This document shows positions 1 to 5,595 of a DNA stretch of 5,595 bases, piece after piece. Both the position numbers and the translations under genes were made by a program. The DNA comes from Chitinophagaceae bacterium UBA4412. GTDB lineage: Bacteria > Bacteroidota > Bacteroidia > Chitinophagales > Chitinophagaceae. The notes beneath the pieces are model-generated. The model did not search any database. It had not been told where the DNA came from and was given only the letters and a program-made list of their open reading frames with translations. The stretch is taken from NCBI GenBank assembly GCA_002400445.1, contig DGQO01000165.1:1-5595 (forward strand). The letters are read 5' to 3'. The stretch's first letter is position 1, and each line of letters begins with the position of its first letter.

Positions 1-606
1 CCTAAAAATGCACCGCAGCCGCTTAAAGAAGAATACCTGCTCACCGGCCTGTTAGAGCCTACCAATGAGCCTTATGCTATCGCTAAAATTGCCGGGATAA
101 AACTTTGTGATGCCTACCGGGATCAGTATGGATGCAATTTTATAAGTGCCATGCCCACCAATTTATATGGGCCAAATGATAACTATGACCTTACCAATTC
201 TCATGTATTACCTGCCTTGCTGCGCAAGTTTCACGAAGCCAGGGAGGCTGCTGCCGCCAGCGTAACGGTATGGGGTAGCGGTAAACCCCTCCGGGAATTT
301 TTACATGTAGATGATATGGCAGCTGCCTGTATTTTCCTTATGGAAACTTATAATGAAGCAGGGCTGGTAAATGTAGGCTGTGGTAAAGACATTAGCATAA
401 AGGACCTTGCATTGCTCATTAAGGATATTGTGGGCTACCAGGGAGAAATTATATTTGATGCCAGCAAACCAGATGGCACCATGCGAAAATTGATGGACGT
501 ACAAAAGCTGGCCGGGCTGGGTTGGGAATACCGGATTCAACTTGCAGACGGAATAAAAGCAGTTTATGCTCATTTTAAGCAGGAGCATGGCGCCGCATCA
601 TCTTAA
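1..606 (+). CDS. fcl: GDP-L-fucose synthase, 3' part (5' end outside window)
   Basis: This is the C-terminal two thirds of GDP-L-fucose synthase, the NADPH-dependent epimerase/reductase that converts GDP-4-keto-6-deoxy-mannose to GDP-L-fucose in the cytoplasm. It belongs to the extended short-chain dehydrogenase family. The frame is open from base 1, so the ATG at 151 is an internal Met and not the start. Visible landmarks are EPTNEPYAIAKIAG with the catalytic Tyr (73-75) and Lys (85-87) of the YxxxK motif, MPTNLYGPND, and NSHV, whose His (202-204) aligns with the E. coli active-site His179. REFLHVDDMA and PDGTMRKLMDV follow, both typical of the family's substrate-binding half. The 201 visible residues plus about 111 missing ones give about 312, close to the family norm of 310-320. 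The Rossmann glycine motif lies upstream of the window. Its place beside export genes suggests the polymer contains L-fucose or a derivative, and a gmd gene could lie upstream. The identification is very secure. Confidence 0.96.
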   Translation, partial: PKNAPQPLKEEYLLTGLLEPTNEPYAIAKIAGIKLCDAYRDQYGCNFISAMPTNLYGPNDNYDLTNSHVLPALLRKFHEAREAAAASVTVWGSGKPLREFLHVDDMAAACIFLMETYNEAGLVNVGCGKDISIKDLALLIKDIVGYQGEIIFDASKPDGTMRKLMDVQKLAGLGWEYRIQLADGIKAVYAHFKQEHGAASS

Positions 607-776
607 TAGGAAAGCACAAATCCCCATTCGATAATCGGCAAAGGTATAGTGCACTCTGCCTTGTAACTCAAAGCTTACCGCTATGTGGCTTGTCTGCTGG
701 AACTCCAAAAAATACTACCTTCGGCACTAATATTTACTATCGGGTTAAGGGCTTCAATAAAAGTTCAAAAAGACAT
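607..776 (+). other. Intergenic gap between fucose synthase and export gene
   Basis: This 170-base non-coding stretch is the longest gap in the window and the only likely site for a promoter of the downstream export genes. The best match to the Bacteroidota -7 element TAnnTTTG is TACCTTCG at 716-723, with one mismatch. A TTG lies at 690-692, 23 bases upstream of it, somewhat long for a -33/-7 pair, so the promoter is only a weak candidate. No terminator-like hairpin with a T run is present after the stop at 604-606. If 690 were used as a TTG start, the second half of this gap would be coding, which I consider unlikely. Confidence 0.4.
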
Positions 777-3221
777 ATGAAATTTTTAAAGTCGGCAATT
801 GCTGTGTTTGTTTGTGTTGCATTATTCATCACATCTGTATCTGCTCAAACGGAATTATTTACTTCCCGGGATCTTTCAGCCGTAAGTATAGATAGTTATT
901 CAGATGACCAGATCACGCAATTTTCAAGCTGGGCATCGGCGCAAAGTATCTCGCTCGACCAGGCCCTCCAGTTACTCAAACAACGGGGCTTGCCAGATGC
1001 GGAGATTGAAAAATTAAAAGCAAGGGTAGCATTGGTACCCAGCACACCTACTAATAGCAACTATCCCTCAACTATAACTAATCTTCCTCCAAACAGGAGT
1101 TTCGATTCTGCGAAGGCAGCAGTGCCCACACAAAATTATCCCCGGGATTTATCTGTTTTTGGTTCGGAACTTTTCCAGTCTACCAGTGTGATGTTTGAAC
1201 CCAACCTGCGCATTGCCACCCCATCTTCTTATGTGCTTGGGCCGGATGATGAACTGGTGATTAGTGTGTATGGCGTGAGTGAGAAAAAATACAACCTGGT
1301 GGTAAGCGAGGAGGGCGAAATTTATATTCCCAATGTAGGCCCCATGTTCGTAAGCGGGTTAACCATTGAAGAAGCCAGCCGGCGTATCAAAGCAAAATTG
1401 GCTTCCACCATTTACCGGGCAATCAATTCCGGTCAAACGAATGTGCAGATTTCGTTGGGCAAAATCAGGAGCATTCGTGTAAATGTGATTGGCCAGGCAG
1501 CCAAGCCGGGCACCTATACCATTTCTTCCCTCACTACTTTGTATAACCTACTTTATTTATGTGGCGGCCCCAATGACCAGGGAAGTTTCCGGGCCATAGA
1601 AGTAATAAGAGGCAATGAAGTGAAGCGAGTGGCAGATTTATATAAGTTTCTTGTGCAAGGAAACCAGGAAAGTAATATCCTGCTGCAGGAAGGAGATGTA
1701 GTAAGGATTCCTTATTACGATACCAGGGTGCGTATTGCCGGCGATGTAAAAAGACCGGGGAAATATGAACTCCTGAAAAATGAAACCTTCTCAGATTTAT
1801 TGAAATATACAGGTGGCTTTACAGACTTTGCCTACAGAGCATCCGTAAGCCTTATTAGAATTACAGATGTGGAGCGTACAATTATTGATGTGCCTGCGGA
1901 TGCTTTTGCCAGTTTTAAAGTGCAGCCCGGCGATGCCTACCAAGTGGGTAGGCTACAGGAAAAAATTGCCAATCGTATTGTGATTGAAGGAGAAGTGTTA
2001 CGCCCCGGCAACTACCAGTTTGAACCCGGACTAACGCTTACTTCGCTACTGCAAAGAGCAGGCGGTGTAAGTGACGAAGCTTATACAACCCGGGTATCTG
2101 TTTTCAGCCTTGGAAAAAATCAAAACAGTTCTATCTCTTCGGTAAATCTCGATTCATTAAGGCTCAGCGGAACATCGATTGTTCTGCATGAAAATGATTC
2201 TATTCATGTGCATTCTATTTATGAATTCCGGGACAATTTATTTTTAAGTGTGATGGGCAAGGTAAGGCGGCAAGGCCAGGTGCCCTGGCGGGAAAATATC
2301 TCATTGAGAGATGTGCTGCTTACTTCCGGGGGCGTTGCAGAAATGGGAGACTCTACTGCAATTGAAGTGTCCCGTAAAATAAGGAATGCCAATGTGAGCA
2401 GCCTGAATTATAGAGAGAGTGAAACCTTTATGATTAACCTGGCCGTACCCGGTAGCCAGAATGCAGACTTCAAACTCCAGCCTTTCGATATCGTAACCGT
2501 TCGTCCGCAAGAAGGATTAATTGATCAGCGCACCGTAATCATAAATGGTGCCGTAGCAGTACCAGGTCGTTATATTCTTCAAAAGAGTGGCGACAGGATT
2601 TCTGATCTTATAGAGAGAGCGGGCCGGTTCAAAGCTTCGGCAGATAGCAGTTTCATCACCGTTCGCCGGCTTCGCAAGTCAAACCTCAGTGTGCAGGAAA
2701 GAGAAATGCTCTTCCAGAGATTACTTGGTGTAAACAGTGATAGCCTGGCTGCAAATGAGCGGCTCCGTTATGAAATATCAAAAAATTACGACCTCATTAG
2801 TGTTGATTTGCACAAAGCCCTACGGGAAGCAAAAAGTTCCGCAAATCTAATTTTGGAAGATGGAGATGTCTTGTCTGTTTCGGGCAAAAGCAACCTGGTA
2901 AAAATTTCCGGCGAAGTAAATTATCCAACCATTATTCCTTTTAAAGAGGGTGCCACTGCGAAGTTCTATATTAAGCAGGCAGGTAGTTATACCACAAAGG
3001 CGAGGAAATCGGCTGCGTTAGTTATTTACCCTGACGGTAAAGCAAAATCGGTAAAGAGATTTTTATGGTTTAGAAATTATCCGGAAGTAACTGCACAATC
3101 TGAAGTTTTTGTACCACAAAAAAATAAATCTAACAAGGCGGGCCTGAGCGTTGGAGAATTTGCGCTCGTCATTTCGGCCCTAGGTATCGTGAGTAATGTA
3201 ATCATTGCAGCGATAAAATAG
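777..3221 (+). CDS. Wza-like polysaccharide export protein with multiple SLBB repeats
   Basis: Predicted periplasmic/outer-membrane polysaccharide export protein of the Wza (OPX) family, 814 residues, about twice the length of E. coli Wza. I chose ATG 777 because a signal peptide starts there: MKFLK, a hydrophobic core, then a likely cleavage after SVSA (residue 23). An in-frame TTG at 690 would add 29 residues ahead of it. There is no lipobox Cys. A helical segment (about 42-84, SDDQI...LKQRGLPDAEIEKLK) precedes the polysaccharide export domain (about 149-230, YVLGPDDELVISVYG). Six SLBB-like units follow, starting near 233, 318, 401, 489, 586 and 708. The first five end in a recurring L-x-x-x-D pattern: LQEGDVVRI (303), VQPGDAYQV (382), LHENDSIHV (470), LQPFDIVTV (567) and LEDGDVLSV (693). 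Unit 5 carries a helical insert of about 50 residues. A hydrophobic helix (about 790-811) ends the protein and may cross the outer membrane. The next gene starts 5 bases downstream, which supports a joint export role. Confidence 0.92.
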   Translation: MKFLKSAIAVFVCVALFITSVSAQTELFTSRDLSAVSIDSYSDDQITQFSSWASAQSISLDQALQLLKQRGLPDAEIEKLKARVALVPSTPTNSNYPSTITNLPPNRSFDSAKAAVPTQNYPRDLSVFGSELFQSTSVMFEPNLRIATPSSYVLGPDDELVISVYGVSEKKYNLVVSEEGEIYIPNVGPMFVSGLTIEEASRRIKAKLASTIYRAINSGQTNVQISLGKIRSIRVNVIGQAAKPGTYTISSLTTLYNLLYLCGGPNDQGSFRAIEVIRGNEVKRVADLYKFLVQGNQESNILLQEGDVVRIPYYDTRVRIAGDVKRPGKYELLKNETFSDLLKYTGGFTDFAYRASVSLIRITDVERTIIDVPADAFASFKVQPGDAYQVGRLQEKIANRIVIEGEVLRPGNYQFEPGLTLTSLLQRAGGVSDEAYTTRVSVFSLGKNQNSSISSVNLDSLRLSGTSIVLHENDSIHVHSIYEFRDNLFLSVMGKVRRQGQVPWRENISLRDVLLTSGGVAEMGDSTAIEVSRKIRNANVSSLNYRESETFMINLAVPGSQNADFKLQPFDIVTVRPQEGLIDQRTVIINGAVAVPGRYILQKSGDRISDLIERAGRFKASADSSFITVRRLRKSNLSVQEREMLFQRLLGVNSDSLAANERLRYEISKNYDLISVDLHKALREAKSSANLILEDGDVLSVSGKSNLVKISGEVNYPTIIPFKEGATAKFYIKQAGSYTTKARKSAALVIYPDGKAKSVKRFLWFRNYPEVTAQSEVFVPQKNKSNKAGLSVGEFALVISALGIVSNVIIAAIK

Positions 3222-3226
3222 CATCT

Positions 3227-4321
3227 ATGAATACAACGACTTCTACATACGAAGCAGCTCCCCGGGATCAGCAAAGTTTTGTCACTATGATATCCAATCT
3301 CGTGCGCCTGGTACTTCGCCGCTGGTGGCTCTTTCTCATCGTGGGTGTGCTGGCCGGTCTCGCCGGAATTTATTATGCCACAAGCAAAGCAGCATCTTAT
3401 GCCAGTAAGCTCACTTTTGCCCTGGATGATGGTGGTGGAGGTAGCGGCGTAGGTGGCCTGGCCAGCCTTGCTTCGCAAATGGGCCTCAGCGTGAGTAGTG
3501 GAAAAGAAATTTTCTCCGGCGATAATATCCTGGCCATCATGAAAAGCAGAAGAATGATTGAACGGGTGCTCTTGTCTACTGATACTTTTGAAAATAAGCA
3601 GTATAGCCTTATGGGTTACTACCTGCACCTCATGGAAGCAGGAGCAAAAAACAATAAGAAATCGGTGCGTGTTTCCTTTCCTCCCGGGCTGCAAAAAGAG
3701 CAACTCAGTTACCTCCAGGATAGTGTGCTTAAAAATGTATTTCGTGATTTTTCCACCCAGTTTATTTCCGCGGGCAAGCCCGATAAAAAGCTCAATATTT
3801 ATGAAGTAAATGTGGTTTCTCCTAATGAAAAGTTTACTAAAGTATTTACCGATCGACTGGTAGATGAAACCAATAAGTTTTATACGGAGATACGTACCAA
3901 GAAAGCAAAAGAAACCCTTGAAATCTTAGAAGACAGGGTGGCTTCTATGAAAGGTAACTTAAATTCGAGCCTGAGCCAGAGAGCTACTGCACAGGATGCA
4001 AATGTAAATCCTGTTTTTGCCCAGGCCCAGGTGCCAGTGCTTAAGCAGCAGGCCAATATCCAGGCTTATGGGGGTGCATATAATGAAATGTTTAAAAACC
4101 TGGAACTCGCAAGATTTCAGTATCTCAATGAAATTCCATTAATGCAAATTATAGATCCTGCTGATTACCCGATGGAGCGCAGGAAGATGGGCAGACTTTT
4201 TACGGGTTTAGGTTTCGCTATTGTAGCCTGTGTTATACTGTTCATCGTATTATGGGCAAAAAGCCTGGTGAGCCCAAACCCCCAGTTTAAAAAAAACAAC
4301 CACGCAGATAACGAAAGTTAA
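3227..4321 (+). CDS. Wzz-type polysaccharide co-polymerase / chain-length determinant
   Basis: Inner-membrane protein of the Wzz/polysaccharide co-polymerase family, 364 residues, expected to control chain length and to contact the Wza-like exporter across the periplasm. It has a short cytoplasmic N-terminus, TM1 at about 33-51 after RRWW, a periplasmic domain, and TM2 at about 324-346. A glycine-rich stretch (69-77) runs into LASLASQMG, a pattern I recall from Bacteroidota homologues. The segment about 215-300 is rich in charged and Ala/Gln residues and is probably the long coiled-coil helix of the family. The segment IPLMQIIDPADYPMERRK just before TM2 matches the proline-containing motif found there in Wzz proteins. 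The C-terminus ends about 18 residues after TM2 with no Walker motifs or Tyr cluster, so there is no fused BY-kinase. ATG 3227 follows the upstream stop by 5 bases, suggesting translational coupling. Confidence 0.92.
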   Translation: MNTTTSTYEAAPRDQQSFVTMISNLVRLVLRRWWLFLIVGVLAGLAGIYYATSKAASYASKLTFALDDGGGGSGVGGLASLASQMGLSVSSGKEIFSGDNILAIMKSRRMIERVLLSTDTFENKQYSLMGYYLHLMEAGAKNNKKSVRVSFPPGLQKEQLSYLQDSVLKNVFRDFSTQFISAGKPDKKLNIYEVNVVSPNEKFTKVFTDRLVDETNKFYTEIRTKKAKETLEILEDRVASMKGNLNSSLSQRATAQDANVNPVFAQAQVPVLKQQANIQAYGGAYNEMFKNLELARFQYLNEIPLMQIIDPADYPMERRKMGRLFTGLGFAIVACVILFIVLWAKSLVSPNPQFKKNNHADNES

Positions 4322-4371
4322 AGCCAGGGCAGCACTTCCGGGTATCGGCGAATGATGCCTCAGATCTCATT

Positions 4372-5487
4372 ATGAAAATTTTAATTCCGGTATTAGGATT
4401 TGGCAGGGCTGGGGGATACAGGGTACTCTCCCGTTTTGCCGATGAATTAATTGCTTTGGGTCACCAGGTAGATATGCTATGCCCCGAAGGAAGCGAATCG
4501 CCCTATTTTCCTACACAGGCCACGATATTGAGGGCGGGAAAAAAGGGCATAATCACTCCAGGCAGAGACAGAAATGCCGTTGTTGAAAATGCTTTTTCCA
4601 TCCAGGAAAAATTATCAAAGGCGCTCAAGAATATTTCCTATGATGCCTATGATATTGTTTTAGCCAATCACTCGCTCACGGTAAATCCCATCATATCTGG
4701 CGGATGGAAATCTAAAACGCTTTATTACGTGCAAGCCTATGAGCCGGAAATGTTCAGCATCATGGGCGGAATAAAAAATACCATATTAGCATTCATTTCC
4801 AGCCGGTCTTATCAACGAAAATTATTTACTGTTGTCAACGCCGGGGTTTACCTAAATTATAAAAATCTTCGTGCAAAGCGTGTTTTATATCCAGGGGTAG
4901 ATATGGATGTTTTTTATCCTGGAGCCCATCGGGATTCAAAACAAAAAATTATTATTGGCACTATCGGAAGGGCAGAACGTTTTAAAGGAACTAAATACGT
5001 TCTGCAAGCATTTAAAATACTCCGGCAGCAATATGACAATATTGAATTGCATATTGCATTTGCAGATGCTGCAGACTTTGAACCAACAGAAGGCCTTCAT
5101 ATTGTGCAGCCACACGGCGATGAAGCATTGGGTGCATATTACCGCTCCCTCGATTATTATTTTTGCGCCGGTTATTTTCAGTTAGGGGCTTTTCACTATC
5201 CGGTGGCAGAAGCGATGCGTTGTGCTGTGCCGGTGATTACCACTTCCTATTACCCGGCCAATGAAGAAAATGCCTGGCTGGTTCGGCCCAAAAATACACG
5301 GGACTTTGTAGACCAGTTCAACAGGGCGCAGGCAAATCCAGTGTTGAGAAGTGAAAAGGCAGAACAGGCAATGGCAGATGTGCAACAATTTAACTGGAAA
5401 GTTTCTGTGCAGAAATTAGTAGAATATATGCAGGAACTTACTACTGCAAAGCAAGCTGTAAGGCAAGAAGCACATACATCATCGTAA
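4372..5487 (+). CDS. GT4-like (GT-B fold) glycosyltransferase
   Basis: Predicted cytoplasmic, retaining GT-B glycosyltransferase, 371 residues, likely adding one sugar to the lipid-linked repeat unit. The N-terminal domain opens with MKILIPVLGFGRAGG, a strand plus glycine-rich loop. YYVQAYEPEMF (118-128) resembles a motif I recall from WsaF-type rhamnosyltransferases. The C-terminal donor domain begins at about 192 with IIIGTIGRAERFKG, giving the Arg200/Lys205 pair expected to bind the nucleotide-sugar phosphates. The acidic motif is unusual: LGAFHYPVAEAMRCAVPV (271-288) keeps the second Glu (280) of EX7E, but the first position (272) is Gly. No transmembrane segment or signal peptide is seen, so any membrane association is peripheral. 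The ATG at 4372 gives a normal family start; ATGs at 4352 and 4355 are out of frame. The sugar donor, acceptor and linkage cannot be read from the sequence. GDP-fucose is possible from context, but so is dTDP-rhamnose from the WsaF resemblance. Confidence 0.88.
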   Translation: MKILIPVLGFGRAGGYRVLSRFADELIALGHQVDMLCPEGSESPYFPTQATILRAGKKGIITPGRDRNAVVENAFSIQEKLSKALKNISYDAYDIVLANHSLTVNPIISGGWKSKTLYYVQAYEPEMFSIMGGIKNTILAFISSRSYQRKLFTVVNAGVYLNYKNLRAKRVLYPGVDMDVFYPGAHRDSKQKIIIGTIGRAERFKGTKYVLQAFKILRQQYDNIELHIAFADAADFEPTEGLHIVQPHGDEALGAYYRSLDYYFCAGYFQLGAFHYPVAEAMRCAVPVITTSYYPANEENAWLVRPKNTRDFVDQFNRAQANPVLRSEKAEQAMADVQQFNWKVSVQKLVEYMQELTTAKQAVRQEAHTSS

Positions 5488-5505
5488 TACCCAGCACCCA
5501 GGCTC

Positions 5506-5595
5506 ATGATTATCTATATCATATATTTTGCGGTTATCGCTTTCCTGGTGATAGAATATGAGTTCCGGCCGTTTAAGCCTGAAATTCCTTTGCTT
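5506..5595 (+). CDS. N-terminus of a membrane protein, cut by window end
   Basis: An open frame starts at ATG 5506, 18 bases after the glycosyltransferase stop, and runs to the window edge without a stop (30 codons). The peptide MIIYIIYFAVIAFLVIEYEF is a hydrophobic, aromatic-rich segment typical of a first transmembrane helix, followed by the polar RPFKPEIPLL. Short spacing and same strand suggest it belongs to the same operon. In such loci an integral membrane protein next to a glycosyltransferase is often the Wzy/EpsG-type polymerase, the Wzx flippase or an acyltransferase. The start at the very N-terminal edge of the helix resembles EpsG-like polymerases, but this is a guess from context. 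The reading frame is probably real; the function is unassigned. Confidence 0.6.
   Translation, partial: MIIYIIYFAVIAFLVIEYEFRPFKPEIPLL

Noticed and set aside
151..606. Reading the fucose synthase as a complete 151-residue protein starting at ATG 151
   Set aside because: The catalytic YxxxK motif lies upstream of 151 in the same open frame, so this Met is internal and the gene is cut by the window edge.
629..637. Inverted repeat CGAT-A-ATCG after the fucose synthase gene
   Set aside because: The 4-base stem has a 1-base loop and no following T run, so it is neither a plausible hairpin nor a terminator.
690..723. Possible Bacteroidota promoter: TTG at 690-692 and TACCTTCG at 716-723
   Set aside because: The -7 element has one mismatch, the spacing of 23 bases is long, and such short patterns arise by chance. 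I mention it only within the intergenic entry and do not call it a separate promoter.
3077..3703. A 208-codon open frame on the minus strand
   Set aside because: It spans the end of the export gene and the start of the Wzz-like gene, both clearly real on the + strand. Its translation is Cys/His-rich with no recognisable domain, which fits a shadow frame.
4322..4371. The 50-base gap before the glycosyltransferase as a regulatory site
   Set aside because: No stable hairpin or recognisable promoter is present. The only inverted match is a 3-base stem (CCG/CGG).

Overview
The window looks like part of an exopolysaccharide/capsule biosynthesis and export locus from a member of the Bacteroidota. 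A Chitinophagaceae- or Sphingobacteriia-like organism is my best guess. The grounds are moderate G+C by eye, no strong Shine-Dalgarno sequences ahead of the genes, and an export protein built on the extended multi-SLBB plan I associate with this phylum. The taxonomic call is inference from protein style, because the window holds no rRNA or other marker gene.

All genes lie on the + strand. The window opens inside a GDP-L-fucose synthase gene (1-606, 5' end missing). A 170-base gap (607-776) follows. Next come a large Wza-like polysaccharide export protein with six SLBB-like repeats (777-3221), a Wzz-type chain-length/co-polymerase protein without a fused kinase (3227-4321, only 5 bases downstream), a GT4-like glycosyltransferase (4372-5487, after 50 bases), and the first 30 codons of a membrane protein (5506-5595, after 18 bases, cut by the window edge). 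The four genes from 777 onward probably form one operon. The gap at 607-776 is the only place with room for a separate promoter.

Together the genes fit a Wzx/Wzy-dependent pathway. The first makes the nucleotide sugar GDP-L-fucose, the glycosyltransferase adds a sugar to a lipid-linked repeat unit, the Wzz-like protein sets chain length at the inner membrane, and the Wza-like protein carries the polymer through the periplasm and outer membrane. The truncated last gene might be a polymerase, flippase or acyltransferase, but too little is visible to say.

I found no RNA genes, mobile elements, CRISPR arrays or convincing terminators, and no evidence of a wholly undescribed system. The points most worth a second look are the glycosyltransferase's altered EX7E motif and the non-lipoprotein architecture of the export protein.
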